Shown here: positions 8,553-17,400 of the stretch, piece by piece
Numbering within the stretch: the first letter of the stretch is position 1
How the letters are laid out: each line of letters starts with the position of its first letter
Origin: Gammaproteobacteria bacterium
GTDB lineage: Bacteria; Pseudomonadota; Gammaproteobacteria; HTCC5015
Assembly (NCBI GenBank): GCA_028284675.1
Contig: JANQRI010000009.1
Coordinates: forward strand, 41,691 to 105,690
DNA: 64,000 nt
Reading direction: 5' to 3'
Position numbers and translations under genes: made by a program
The notes under the pieces: model-generated
Database searches by the model: none
What the model saw: only the letters and a program-made list of their open reading frames with translations
What the model was told of the DNA's origin: nothing

Positions 8553-8637
8553 CGATTTAGCGGCAATGTGTCGGAACAACAATATTACCTAAAAGCTTTT
8601 CCAGCGAGAACTGTGAAACACAGAATTCTAATGATCC

Positions 8638-9432
8638 ATGGTACGGGCCGGGTTGAACGCGATGAGTTCGCTTAAAGTACTGAGCAGTGGTCGTGGTCCG
8701 GTACTGGTTCTGCTGCATGGCTGGGGAATGAATTCCGCAGTTTGGGAAAACGTTTTAGAGTCGCTGGAGCAGTTTTTTACTGTGATACGCATTGATCTTC
8801 CCGGGCATGGTGTGAATGCCGGGTATCTGCCGGGTGAAGATTTAACGCAGTGGCTTGATGCACTGGCGGAAGCGGTTCCGGAAAATACTGGTTTATTAGG
8901 CTGGTCTTTAGGCGGGATGCTGGCGCTGGCGTTGGCGCACCGGTATCCGCAGAAAGTCAGGCGTTTGTTGATGTTGTGCAGTTCGCCGAAATTTGTTCAG
9001 TCTGATGACTGGGTTTATGCGACCGGCCGTGCGGTGTTTGATGATTTTGAGATGCGTCTGCAAACTGATGCACTTCAGGCTTTGAAGCATTTTCTCGCGT
9101 TGCAGGCTGCCGGTAGTGGTGGCCCTGGGGCGATAGTCAGGCAATTGCGCCATGCGCTTGAGTCAGGCGGGCAGCCTTCACTGGCCGGGATGGAACAAGG
9201 CCTTGGGTTTTTAAAAACATTGGATCTGCGTTCGGCATTAGATGGTTTTTGCGGCCCATTGATGATGGTTTTGGGCGAACATGATCCTCTGGTACCGGCA
9301 GGTATTGCTGGGTTATTGCTAGAGCGAAAACCTGCGTTGCCGGTAAAACTGATTTCCGGTTGTGGACATGTGCCTTTTATATCCGAGCCAGGTTTATGCG
9401 CGGATATTATCATTGACTGGTTTGCTGACTGA
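8638..9432 (+). CDS. bioH: Pimeloyl-[ACP] methyl ester esterase BioH
   Basis: Alpha/beta hydrolase that removes the methyl group from pimeloyl-ACP methyl ester, closing the BioC-BioH route that makes the biotin pimelate moiety. Visible features are the oxyanion region LLHGWGMNS, the nucleophile elbow GWSLGG, the acid in GEHDPLVP and the catalytic histidine in GCGHVPF. A second possible start (MSSLKVL, 8662) would fit the usual BioH N-terminus better than 8638; no strong ribosome-binding site separates them. bioC follows after 2 nt, so the two genes are translationally linked. Confidence 0.93.
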   Translation: MVRAGLNAMSSLKVLSSGRGPVLVLLHGWGMNSAVWENVLESLEQFFTVIRIDLPGHGVNAGYLPGEDLTQWLDALAEAVPENTGLLGWSLGGMLALALAHRYPQKVRRLLMLCSSPKFVQSDDWVYATGRAVFDDFEMRLQTDALQALKHFLALQAAGSGGPGAIVRQLRHALESGGQPSLAGMEQGLGFLKTLDLRSALDGFCGPLMMVLGEHDPLVPAGIAGLLLERKPALPVKLISGCGHVPFISEPGLCADIIIDWFAD

Positions 9433-9434
9433 TT

Positions 9435-10292
9435 ATGTCCGATACACAAAGAGTACGAAATGCATTTGACAAAGCCGCTTCAAGCTATGCCGCGGCAGCT
9501 GCATTGCAGCGGGAAGTCAGTTCACGGCTTGCGCAACGACTTGACTATATTAAGTTAAAGCCGCAAAGGGTCCTGGATCTGGGCGCTGGTGTGGGGATTA
9601 GCACCGGTTTGATGAAGCAGCGTTATCCGGGTGCGGAAATTATCGCGGTTGATTTTGCGTTGGGTATGTTGGCTGAACTTAAAAAAAATGCCGGGTTCTT
9701 CCGCAAACCAGTACCGGTTTTCCGCAAGCCGATACCGGTTTGTGCTGATGCGAGTGCATTACCGTTTGCCGATAATAGCTTTGAGTTGATTTTCTCCAGT
9801 TTGACATTGCAGTGGTGTCCGGATATTAAAGCCGTGTTTGCCGAATGCCTTCGGGTGTTAAAGCCGGGCGGGTTATTGCTGTTTTCTACTTTGGGGCCGG
9901 ATACCTTGAAAGAGCTGCGCGCAAGTTGGGAGGCGGTCGACCGGGGTATGCATGTTAACCGGTTTCTGGATATGCATGATGTCGGTGACGCATTGTTGGC
10001 TGCGGGGTTTGGTGACCCGGTGATGGATAATGAATATCTCACATTGACTTATAAAAGTGTGTTGCAATTATTAAGAGAGCTCAAGCTGCTGGGTGCAAAC
10101 ACAGTATTGGGTGACCAGCCGAATCGTTTAACCGGCAGGCAGCATTTTCAGGCCATGCAGGATGCGTATAGGGATTTTTGTACGGAGCCGGGTGTGTATC
10201 CTGCCAGCTATGAAGTAGTGTATGGTCTTGGCTGGGGGCGTGATTTGAATGTGCAACAGATGCACTACACATCACTAAATGATTTGGTGTAA
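9435..10292 (+). CDS. bioC: Malonyl-[ACP] O-methyltransferase BioC
   Basis: SAM-dependent methyltransferase that methylates malonyl-ACP so fatty acid synthesis can build the pimeloyl chain for biotin. The Rossmann SAM motif is VLDLGAGVGISTGLM. The family core FADNSFELIFSSLTLQWC and the C-terminal region LTGRQHFQAMQDAYR are present. Residues about 89-102 contain a 7-residue tandem duplication (FRKPVPV then FRKPIPV) before the conserved CADASALPF segment, absent from BioC sequences I can recall. bioA, bioF, bioB and bioD are not in the window. Confidence 0.93.
   Translation: MSDTQRVRNAFDKAASSYAAAAALQREVSSRLAQRLDYIKLKPQRVLDLGAGVGISTGLMKQRYPGAEIIAVDFALGMLAELKKNAGFFRKPVPVFRKPIPVCADASALPFADNSFELIFSSLTLQWCPDIKAVFAECLRVLKPGGLLLFSTLGPDTLKELRASWEAVDRGMHVNRFLDMHDVGDALLAAGFGDPVMDNEYLTLTYKSVLQLLRELKLLGANTVLGDQPNRLTGRQHFQAMQDAYRDFCTEPGVYPASYEVVYGLGWGRDLNVQQMHYTSLNDLV
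9699..9740 (+). repeat. Tandem 21-bp duplication inside bioC
   Basis: Two adjacent 21-nt units, 9699-9719 and 9720-9740, both beginning ttccgcaa and ending accggtt. They differ at three positions by my hand alignment. The duplication is in frame and adds seven residues to BioC. Confidence 0.85.
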
Positions 10293-10694
10293 GCCGGCAC
10301 TCATACATATGCGCGGGTTAAGTTATTTTTATGCCTGGGCGATAACGTGAGGGAACGTTTTCAGCGTATCGTATGCGTTTAAAATTTGTGGAGACGCTAA
10401 GGGCATTGTAAACTGGGTCCGCAATAACGGGTCTGGGTATGGATATGCCTGAAAAACAGTGGCGGCTTGCCGGGCCTGGAGTGCTGAAATTTAGAACGAT
10501 GTCCCGCTATAGGGAATGATTTTGCAACTGTCTCGTCACGATTTAAGGCGAGTGTAACAATACTATAACCGTATACTGTATGCCTTCATCGGGCTTGCCT
10601 GGGAATAGAAAAAGTTAAAAGGTTTAGCGAGAAAAACTGAATTCAAGGTAGAATAGCGGTTTTTCGCAGGCCGAATTTTTAAGGAGAACATCCA
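10293..10694 (+). promoter_or_regulatory. Leader and promoter region of the cox operon
   Basis: A 400-nt gap between bioC and coxB with no credible gene. It must hold the cox promoter. Candidate sigma-70 -10 boxes are tatact near 10575 and tagaat near 10650, neither with a convincing -35. A good Shine-Dalgarno (aaggag at 10680-10685) precedes coxB. No riboswitch was recognised. Confidence 0.35.
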
Positions 10695-11525
10695 ATGCCG
10701 AATCTGAAAGCCGCATTCAGCAAACTGGTCGGCGGCTTATTATGCCTGCCCGCGATGCCTGTATTCGCCGATTGGGCGGTCAATATGCCGATAGGCGTGA
10801 CCCCAATCAGCCGCGAGGTATACAGTTTGCACATGATTATATTCTGGATTTGTGTTGTGATCGGTGTCGGTGTGTTTGCAGTCATGTTTTGGTCGATTTA
10901 TCACCACCGCAAGTCCAGAGGTGTTAAGGCTGCAACATTCCATGAAAGTCATATTGTTGAAATAATCTGGACGATTATCCCTTTCTTTATATTGGTTGGC
11001 ATGTCAGTGCCGGCTGCTAAAACGCTTATTATGATGGAAGACACCAGTGGCTCCGAGTTAACGATAAAAGTCACCGGTTATCAGTGGATGTGGCAGTATG
11101 AATATCTGGATAACGGTATTTCGTTTTACAGCAAATTGGATGAAGCCAGTAACAGGGCCCGGCAGTTGAATGCCGAAACCAGCCCTTATGATGTGCCTAA
11201 TTATCTGCTGAATGTGGATAATCCGCTGGTTGTACCGATCAATAAAAAAATCCGTATATTGCTGACGGCCAATGATGTGATTCATGCCTGGTGGGTGCCG
11301 GATTTGGGCGGTAAAAAAGATGCTATCCCGGGTTTTATCAACGAACTTTGGGTTAAAGTTGAGGAGCCAGGTGTTTATCGAGGGCAGTGTGCAGAGCTTT
11401 GCGGCAAGGATCATGGCTATATGCCGATTGTTGTCGAAGCGGTCAGTGAAGCTGATTATGAACAGTGGGTTTCAGCTCAGCAGAGCAGTGACGGCAATCC
11501 GGTCGCGCTCAATTTGGCACTATAA
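10695..11525 (+). CDS. coxB: Cytochrome c oxidase subunit II
   Basis: Membrane-anchored subunit that receives electrons from cytochrome c through the dinuclear CuA centre and passes them to subunit I. It has an N-terminal signal sequence (cleavage likely after VFA), two transmembrane helices, then a periplasmic cupredoxin domain. The aromatic electron-entry stretch GYQWMWQYEY is present. The CuA ligands appear in VIHAWWVPD and in CAELCGKDHGYM. There is no C-terminal heme c domain, so electrons must come from separate cytochromes, such as the c4 and c5 proteins at 36.8-39 kb. Gene order coxB-coxA-cox11-coxC is standard. Confidence 0.97.
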   Translation: MPNLKAAFSKLVGGLLCLPAMPVFADWAVNMPIGVTPISREVYSLHMIIFWICVVIGVGVFAVMFWSIYHHRKSRGVKAATFHESHIVEIIWTIIPFFILVGMSVPAAKTLIMMEDTSGSELTIKVTGYQWMWQYEYLDNGISFYSKLDEASNRARQLNAETSPYDVPNYLLNVDNPLVVPINKKIRILLTANDVIHAWWVPDLGGKKDAIPGFINELWVKVEEPGVYRGQCAELCGKDHGYMPIVVEAVSEADYEQWVSAQQSSDGNPVALNLAL

Positions 11526-11550
11526 ATAACGAATTAACGAGGATCAGTTA

Positions 11551-13152
11551 ATGAGTACAGCAGCACCAGCGGAACATGATCACCACGAAGAACACGCAAC
11601 CGGCCTGACGCGCTGGTTAACCACCACCAATCACAAAGACATAGGCACCCTGTATCTGTGGTTTAGCTTTATTATGTTTTTTGTCGGCGGGTTTATGGCG
11701 CTGATAATAAGGGCTGAGCTGTTCCAGCCGGGTCTGCAGATCGTTGATCCTCAGTTTTTTAATTCCATGACCACCATGCATGCGCTGATTATGATCTTCG
11801 GTGCAGTGATGCCGGCATTTGTCGGCTTGGCGAACTGGATGATTCCAATGATGCTCGGTGCGCCGGATATGGCCTTACCGCGAATGAATAACTGGAGTTT
11901 CTGGATTCTCCCGTTCGCATTCGCGATGTTGCTGGGTACGCTGTTTATGGATGGCGGAGCGCCTGCGGCCGGTTGGACGATGTATGCACCGCTGGTTCTG
12001 CAGACCGGTGATGCATTCCCGTTTATGATTTTTTCGATCCATTTGATGGGGATCTCCTCGGTGATGGGTGCGATTAATATTGTTGCAACCATCCTTAACA
12101 TGCGTGCGCCGGGCATGACATTATTACGAATGCCGCTGTTTGTCTGGACCTGGTTGATTACTGCCTATCTGTTGATTGCGGTTATGCCGGTACTGGCCGG
12201 TGCGGTTACGATGTTGCTGACCGATAAATTTTTCGGCACCAGCTTTTTTAATGCGGCCGGTGGCGGTGATCCGGTGATGTTCCAGCACATATTCTGGTTT
12301 TTCGGTCATCCGGAGGTTTATATTCTGATTTTGCCGGCGTTCGGCATTATGTCCCAGATCATCCCGACATTTGCACGCAAGCCGTTGTTTGGTTATGCGT
12401 CGATGGTATATGCCAGTGCGTCAATCGCATTTTTATCTTTTATCGTCTGGGCCCACCATATGTTTACCGTCGGTATGCCACTGGCCGGTCAGTTGTTTTT
12501 TATGTTTGCAACGATGTTGATCGCGGTGCCGACCGGGGTCAAAGTGTTTAATTGGGTTGCGACCATGTGGCGTGGCGCGATGACATTTGAGACACCGATG
12601 CTGTTTGCCATTTCTTTTGTGATATTGTTTACGATTGGTGGTTTTTCCGGCTTAATGCTGGCGATTACACCGGCTGATTTTCAATACCATGACAGCTATT
12701 TTGTTGTCGCACATTTTCATTATGTGTTGGTGCCTGGCGCTATTTTTGCAATTATCGCCGGAGTTTATTATTGGTTGCCGAAATGGACCGGGCGGATGTA
12801 TAGCGAGCCTCTGGGCAAACTGCATTTCTGGACATCAATGATATTTATGAATATCACATTTTTTCCGATGCACTTTGTCGGGCTGGCGGGTATGCCGCGC
12901 CGTATCCCGGATTATGCTGTGCAATTTGCCGACTTTAATATGATTGCAAGCATCGGTGCGTTTGGTTTTGGTTTTTCTCAGCTGATATTTTTGTATATCG
13001 TGTTGCGTGCTATCCGGACGGGTGAGCCGGCAACTGCACAGGTTTGGGAAGGTGCGCACGGCCTGGAATGGACGCTGCCGTCTCCTGCTCCGTATCATAC
13101 TTTCGATACTCCACCTGACCCTCAGTTGATTGTTAAAGAGGGGCACTCGTAG
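11551..13152 (+). CDS. coxA: Cytochrome c oxidase subunit I (aa3 type)
   Basis: Catalytic subunit holding heme a and the heme a3-CuB centre, where oxygen is reduced and protons are pumped across the inner membrane. The 533 residues include twelve predicted helices. Key motifs are TTNHKDIGTLYLWFS at the start, WFFGHPEVYILILPAFGI with the CuB histidine and D-channel glutamate, WAHHMFTVG with two CuB histidines, and VVAHFHYVLVPGA with heme ligands. Presence of the HPEVY glutamate marks a type A1 enzyme. A histidine-rich N-terminus (EHDHHEEH) precedes the core. Confidence 0.98.
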   Translation: MSTAAPAEHDHHEEHATGLTRWLTTTNHKDIGTLYLWFSFIMFFVGGFMALIIRAELFQPGLQIVDPQFFNSMTTMHALIMIFGAVMPAFVGLANWMIPMMLGAPDMALPRMNNWSFWILPFAFAMLLGTLFMDGGAPAAGWTMYAPLVLQTGDAFPFMIFSIHLMGISSVMGAINIVATILNMRAPGMTLLRMPLFVWTWLITAYLLIAVMPVLAGAVTMLLTDKFFGTSFFNAAGGGDPVMFQHIFWFFGHPEVYILILPAFGIMSQIIPTFARKPLFGYASMVYASASIAFLSFIVWAHHMFTVGMPLAGQLFFMFATMLIAVPTGVKVFNWVATMWRGAMTFETPMLFAISFVILFTIGGFSGLMLAITPADFQYHDSYFVVAHFHYVLVPGAIFAIIAGVYYWLPKWTGRMYSEPLGKLHFWTSMIFMNITFFPMHFVGLAGMPRRIPDYAVQFADFNMIASIGAFGFGFSQLIFLYIVLRAIRTGEPATAQVWEGAHGLEWTLPSPAPYHTFDTPPDPQLIVKEGHS

Positions 13153-13164
13153 CTGCTTTTAGAG

Positions 13165-13701
13165 ATGTCGGGACCTGATAAAAAAACTGAAACTCATCGC
13201 CTGGTGGCAAAGCTGCTGGTTGTGGTGCTGGCCATGTTTGGTTTTGGATATGCGTTGGTTCCGTTGTACGAAATCATTTGTGAGGTTACCGGCCTAAACG
13301 GTAAAACCGGGCAGGTGAGCCTGGCCGGTGTGACCGGTCCGGATACTAGCCGGGTGATTACCGTCAGGTTTACCGCGACGGTGAATTCAGCGGCACCCTG
13401 GGATTTTCAGCCGAATGACCGGGTGATGGAAGTACATCCGGGTGGCTTGTATGAAACCAGTTATCAGGCAAAAAACAGAACCGGACACTTGCTTGTCGGG
13501 CAGGCCGCGCCCAGCGTGGTGCCGCGGGAGGCTTCACTGTATTTTAATAAAACAGAATGCTTTTGTTTTACGAGGCAGGAGTTTGGGCCTGATGAAGTGC
13601 GTGATATGCCCGTGCAGTTTGTTATAGACCGGAATATTCCCGCGCATATAGAAACACTGGTTTTATCGTATACGTTTTTTGATATTACTGAAAAAGGCTA
13701 G
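13165..13701 (+). CDS. ctaG: Cytochrome c oxidase assembly protein Cox11/CtaG
   Basis: Inner-membrane copper chaperone that delivers CuB to subunit I. One N-terminal membrane helix is followed by a periplasmic immunoglobulin-like domain with the copper-binding CFCF motif (KTECFCFTRQ). The segment ALVPLYEIICEVTGLNG just after the helix is typical. Length 178 is normal. It sits 12 nt after coxA and before coxC, its usual place. Confidence 0.96.
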   Translation: MSGPDKKTETHRLVAKLLVVVLAMFGFGYALVPLYEIICEVTGLNGKTGQVSLAGVTGPDTSRVITVRFTATVNSAAPWDFQPNDRVMEVHPGGLYETSYQAKNRTGHLLVGQAAPSVVPREASLYFNKTECFCFTRQEFGPDEVRDMPVQFVIDRNIPAHIETLVLSYTFFDITEKG

Positions 13702-13749
13702 GTTGCTTCCGGGCGGTCCGGACACGGTTGATTTACTGGAGATATAAAA

Positions 13750-14616
13750 ATGGGACAAAGTAGCTATTACGTGCCGCATGATACAAGCTGGTGGCCTATT
13801 ATCGGTTCGGTTGGTTTGACGAGTCTGGTGGTTGGTGCATCGATATTGCTGAACGGTAGCGGAGGGCTGGGGCAGTTTATGATGCTGGCCGGTTTTGTGG
13901 TCACGATTTTTATGATGTTCGGCTGGTTTGGTCTTGTGATCTCTGAAAGCATGGCCGGTAAATACAGTGCTCAGGTGGATATTTCATTTCGCTGGAGTAT
14001 GAGCTGGTTTATTTTTTCCGAAGTGATGTTTTTTGCAGCGTTTTTCGGTGCATTGTTTTATGCGCGCATGTATTCCTTGCCCTGGCTCGGTGGTGAAGGC
14101 TCTGGGGTGATGACGAATGAAGTGCTTTGGCCAACATTTGAGACGGTTTGGCCGTCCAATGGCCCTGCGGAAATCGGCGGTGATTATAAAGTGATGGGTG
14201 CCTGGGGTATTCCGGCGTTGAATACTGCTATCTTGTTAACCAGCGGTATCACGATAACCTGGGCGCATCATGCGTTAAAAGCGAATCACCGTGGCCAGCT
14301 TATTATGGGTTTGTTTCTAACCGTTCTGCTCGGTGCAGTGTTTGTCGGTTTTCAGGCTTATGAGTATATTCACGCTTACAATGACCTTAACCTTAAAATG
14401 ACCACCGGAATCTACGGTTCCACCTTTTTTATGCTCACCGGGTTTCACGGTTTCCATGTGACGATGGGTGCAATCATGCTGGCTGTGATTTTAGTGCGTT
14501 GCATGAAAGGGCACTTCACTCCGGAAAATCACTTTGCATTCGAAGCTGTCGCCTGGTATTGGCATTTCGTTGATGTGGTGTGGCTCGGCCTGTTTATATT
14601 CGTGTATTGGCTATAA
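13750..14616 (+). CDS. coxC: Cytochrome c oxidase subunit III
   Basis: Seven-helix subunit that stabilises the catalytic core and supports sustained proton uptake. Typical segments are YYVPHDTSWWPI, FRWSMSWFIFSEVMFFAAFF, and FHGFHVTMGAIML near the end, with AVAWYWHFVDVVWLGLF as the last helix. The 288-residue length is usual. A ribosome-binding site (ctggaga) precedes the ATG. Confidence 0.97.
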   Translation: MGQSSYYVPHDTSWWPIIGSVGLTSLVVGASILLNGSGGLGQFMMLAGFVVTIFMMFGWFGLVISESMAGKYSAQVDISFRWSMSWFIFSEVMFFAAFFGALFYARMYSLPWLGGEGSGVMTNEVLWPTFETVWPSNGPAEIGGDYKVMGAWGIPALNTAILLTSGITITWAHHALKANHRGQLIMGLFLTVLLGAVFVGFQAYEYIHAYNDLNLKMTTGIYGSTFFMLTGFHGFHVTMGAIMLAVILVRCMKGHFTPENHFAFEAVAWYWHFVDVVWLGLFIFVYWL

Positions 14617-14629
14617 TTGAGCAGAGTCA

Positions 14630-14655
14630 GGAAAAATCACCTCTGGTGTTTTTCC
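14630..14655. terminator. Hairpin terminator after coxC
   Basis: Arms ggaaaaatcacc and ggtgtttttcc pair around a tct loop with one bulged t. The A-tract and T-tract make it usable in both directions: for coxC on the plus strand and the DUF2909 gene on the minus strand. Confidence 0.7.
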
Positions 14656-14706
14656 AAGAGGTCTGGCAAAAAACATGGTTTTTAACAGCTTACGGTAACG
14701 GTTTTG

Positions 14707-14931
14707 CTACTGCGGGTTCACGGGCATAATACCGTGAGGTTCAATGAAACCCAGTGCGTAAGCAATCAACAGGCAAATAAATACCAGCACCGATAAGCCG
14801 ATCCGCCAGGTGAGCGCATTGACAGTGCGTTTGTTCTGTCCTTTGTCTTTTAGCATAAAAAATAATGCTGATCCCAGATTGACTACAATTAATAAAAAAA
14901 GAATGATAACTATCAGCTTTACGGACATCAC
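14707..14931 (-). CDS. Twin transmembrane protein of the DUF2909 type
   Basis: A 74-residue protein with two hydrophobic helices (about residues 5-27 and 43-64) joined by a short basic loop (KDKGQNKRTVNALTWR). Proteins of this type are commonly found beside cytochrome oxidase genes, and a role in oxidase assembly or regulation is suspected but not shown. It faces away from the surf1 gene with about 60 nt between the two starts, so their promoters overlap. Confidence 0.85.
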   Translation of the reverse strand: MMSVKLIVIILFLLIVVNLGSALFFMLKDKGQNKRTVNALTWRIGLSVLVFICLLIAYALGFIEPHGIMPVNPQ

Positions 14932-14991
14932 AGCGGCCTGTGTTTAAAAATCTGGTTGATGAATACGACTATGTTCAGTCTCTCAGCTTAA

Positions 14992-15759
14992 ATGGCGGTT
15001 GTCGAGTTTAATATCAGGCACGTCCGGTTTTCAGTCCGTATATGGATGATGCTGTTGGTGGTTATTATAGTGTTGATAATGCTCAGAGCGGGTTTTTGGC
15101 AGCTGAGCAGGGCGCAACAGAAAATCGAAATTCAGCAAAGTTACCATCAGGCCGGAGTGTTGCCGGCTATCTCACCAGAGTTAGCGCTAATTGAGCCCGC
15201 GCCATTATTATTTCGCACTCTGAAACTACACGGCAAGTATCAGTCGGACCGGCAGTTTCTGCTGGATAATAAAGTGTATACCTCTGACAGTGGCATGAAA
15301 CGCTTGGGGTATCATGTATTAACACCATTTGAAACCAGTGATGGCGTATCGCTACTGGTTGATCGTGGTTGGGTGGCTGCAGAGCAAGACCGCAGTCGGT
15401 TGCCGGATGTCCGTGTTGATAATGTATCACAGAGTATCCAGGGTCGTTTGTATATGCCGGGTAAAGGGTTTCGTTTGGGCACAATTGATGCCGATCAACA
15501 TTGGCCGCGCGTGATACAGTATGTTGATTATCAAAAACTGCAGGAGCGCTTGCAGCAGCCGTTGTATAATGCCGTGCTGGTTTTGGCTGCCGGTCAGCCT
15601 GGTGGATTAATATATGACTGGGTGCCGGTTGTTGATAAACCCCATAAGCACTATGGCTATGCCGTGCAGTGGTTTGCAATGGCTTTGGCTATGGTTGTGA
15701 TGTTTCTGGTTTTTTCCATAAAGCGACACTCGACATTGTCGGGGGGTAATAATGAGTGA
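14992..15759 (+). CDS. SURF1-family cytochrome oxidase assembly protein
   Basis: Inner-membrane assembly factor thought to help insert heme a into subunit I. It has one N-terminal and one C-terminal membrane helix with a periplasmic loop between them, the usual SURF1 topology. Signature stretches are GFWQLSRAQQK after helix 1, LVDRGWV, and HYGYAVQWFAMA at helix 2. Length 255. It overlaps the next gene by 8 nt and begins the surf1-sco-ctaA-cyoE run. Confidence 0.92.
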   Translation: MAVVEFNIRHVRFSVRIWMMLLVVIIVLIMLRAGFWQLSRAQQKIEIQQSYHQAGVLPAISPELALIEPAPLLFRTLKLHGKYQSDRQFLLDNKVYTSDSGMKRLGYHVLTPFETSDGVSLLVDRGWVAAEQDRSRLPDVRVDNVSQSIQGRLYMPGKGFRLGTIDADQHWPRVIQYVDYQKLQERLQQPLYNAVLVLAAGQPGGLIYDWVPVVDKPHKHYGYAVQWFAMALAMVVMFLVFSIKRHSTLSGGNNE

Positions 15760-16369
15760 TAACAGTACGCTGTCGCCGCAATGGCGGGGAAGGCTTACTT
15801 TTATAGTGATTGTGATGTTGTTTGCGTTGCCATTACTGGCTGCCTGGTGGTTGTATTTGGGTACAGAAAAAGGCTGGTCCTGGGGTACCAGCAATCATGG
15901 CGAGCTTTTGGTTCCGGCACAGCCATTGGATGCGTTTGCATTGCCCGCCCCGGACGGATCTGAATTTACATTAAGTGATTTACAGGGGAAATGGACGCTG
16001 ATATTTATTGCCCCTGCTGTATGTGATGAGGTCTGCAAAAAGAATATTTATCATATGCGCCAGGTGCGCACCTCGCTTGGTAGAGAAATGGGGCGTGTGC
16101 AGCGCCTGCTTATTTTAGCGAGTGAAGATCAATGGCGGGGCCTGTCTGATTATCTGCAGCATTACCCGGCGACTAAGGTGTTATTGGATGCAGGCCAGGA
16201 AACCGTGCTGCGTAATCGTTCGTTTACGTCTAATTTGAAAATATCCGAATCCAAAATATATCTTGTTGATCCACTCGGTAATCTGATGATGGCTTTTCCG
16301 CAGTCTTTAGATCCGAAGCATATGCTTAAAGACCTGAAGAAGTTATTAAAAATATCCAAAATAGGTTGA
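15752..16369 (+). CDS. Sco1/SenC-like membrane thioredoxin-fold protein
   Basis: Membrane-anchored protein of 205 residues with one N-terminal helix and a thioredoxin-like domain. Position and fold point to a copper/thiol role in loading the CuA site. A CxxxC pair is visible in AVCDEVCKKN, in the position of the Sco copper motif. The downstream histidine normally used by Sco is not obvious in its usual context, so copper binding is inferred. Related proteins at this locus are often annotated only as cytochrome oxidase assembly proteins. It overlaps both neighbours by a few bases. Confidence 0.75.
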   Translation: MSDNSTLSPQWRGRLTFIVIVMLFALPLLAAWWLYLGTEKGWSWGTSNHGELLVPAQPLDAFALPAPDGSEFTLSDLQGKWTLIFIAPAVCDEVCKKNIYHMRQVRTSLGREMGRVQRLLILASEDQWRGLSDYLQHYPATKVLLDAGQETVLRNRSFTSNLKISESKIYLVDPLGNLMMAFPQSLDPKHMLKDLKKLLKISKIG

Positions 16370-17400
16370 TTGTCTCAGTGCCTGTAAAAAACCCGCTGTT
16401 GTTTAGAGTAAGCCTGTTCGCGGTGATTTTGACACTCGTCGTGATCGTACTCGGGGCTTATGTGCGCCTTTCACATGCCGGTTTGGGGTGTCCTGACTGG
16501 CCGGGTTGCTATGGGCATCTTGATGTTCCTGCGACCGAGCGGGAAGTTCAGCTGGCCAATGATGCTTACCCGGAAAGGCCGGTGGAAACCGCAAAGGCCT
16601 GGAAAGAAATGATTCATCGTTATGTCGCAAGCCTGTTGGGGCTGGTGATAGTGTCTATTTTGTGTATCGCATGGGCACAGTGTAAAAACAGCCGGGACTT
16701 ACTGCTGCCCGGCGCGTTGTTGGTGATCGTAATTTTTCAGGGTTTGCTGGGTATGTGGACGGTTACGCTGTTGCTTAAACCGGCGGTGGTCACTGCGCAT
16801 TTATTGGGTGGTATGACAACTCTGGCACTTTTGTGGTGGTTGGCTTTGCGCTACAGTGGCTGGCCGGAGCCGGATTTAGTCTCAAATTCTGGTTTAAAGA
16901 CCGGGCTATGGTTGTCTGTTACGTGTTTGCTGGCATTGATTGTCCAGATTGCACTTGGGGGCTGGACCAGTACCAACTATGCAGCACTCGCCTGTTATGG
17001 GTTTCCGCAATGCAATCAACAATGGTGGCCTGAAATGGATTTTGCTGATGCATTTGTATTGTGGCGTGGCCTGGGGATTGATTATGAAGGCGGAGTGCTT
17101 GATCACCCGGCACGTGTGGCGATTCATATGACTCACCGTTTCGGCGCGTTGCTGTTGAGTGCATTGATTTTATATATGGTTTTTTATTTATTTCGTCTGG
17201 GTAAAAAATTTCACCTGCCCGCTATCCTATTAATAAGTGTTTTATTTGTGCAGATAAGCCTGGGTATTGTGAATGTAAGCTATGGCTTGCCGTTGTTGGT
17301 GGCAACTGCGCATAATGGTGTTGCCGCGCTGTTGATATTGGTATTGTTAAGTATATTGTATTATTTCGTATCCATGCGTTCCCAGGGGAGGGCGGCTTAG
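16366..17400 (+). CDS. ctaA: Heme A synthase (CtaA/COX15)
   Basis: Eight-helix membrane enzyme that oxidises the C8 methyl of heme O to the formyl of heme A. Motifs include YVRLSHAGLGCPDWPGCYGH, the histidine-bearing EMIHRYVAS, WTSTNYAALACYGFPQCN and IHMTHRFGALLL. The start is uncertain: TTG at 16366 overlaps the previous stop as ttga, while GTG at 16378 is an alternative. It stands between the Sco-like gene and cyoE, which makes its substrate. Confidence 0.94.
   Translation: MIVSVPVKNPLLFRVSLFAVILTLVVIVLGAYVRLSHAGLGCPDWPGCYGHLDVPATEREVQLANDAYPERPVETAKAWKEMIHRYVASLLGLVIVSILCIAWAQCKNSRDLLLPGALLVIVIFQGLLGMWTVTLLLKPAVVTAHLLGGMTTLALLWWLALRYSGWPEPDLVSNSGLKTGLWLSVTCLLALIVQIALGGWTSTNYAALACYGFPQCNQQWWPEMDFADAFVLWRGLGIDYEGGVLDHPARVAIHMTHRFGALLLSALILYMVFYLFRLGKKFHLPAILLISVLFVQISLGIVNVSYGLPLLVATAHNGVAALLILVLLSILYYFVSMRSQGRAA

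Noticed and set aside
15167..15679. 170-codon frame antisense to the SURF1 gene
   Set aside because: Shadow frame; SURF1 motifs and operon context are decisive for the plus strand.
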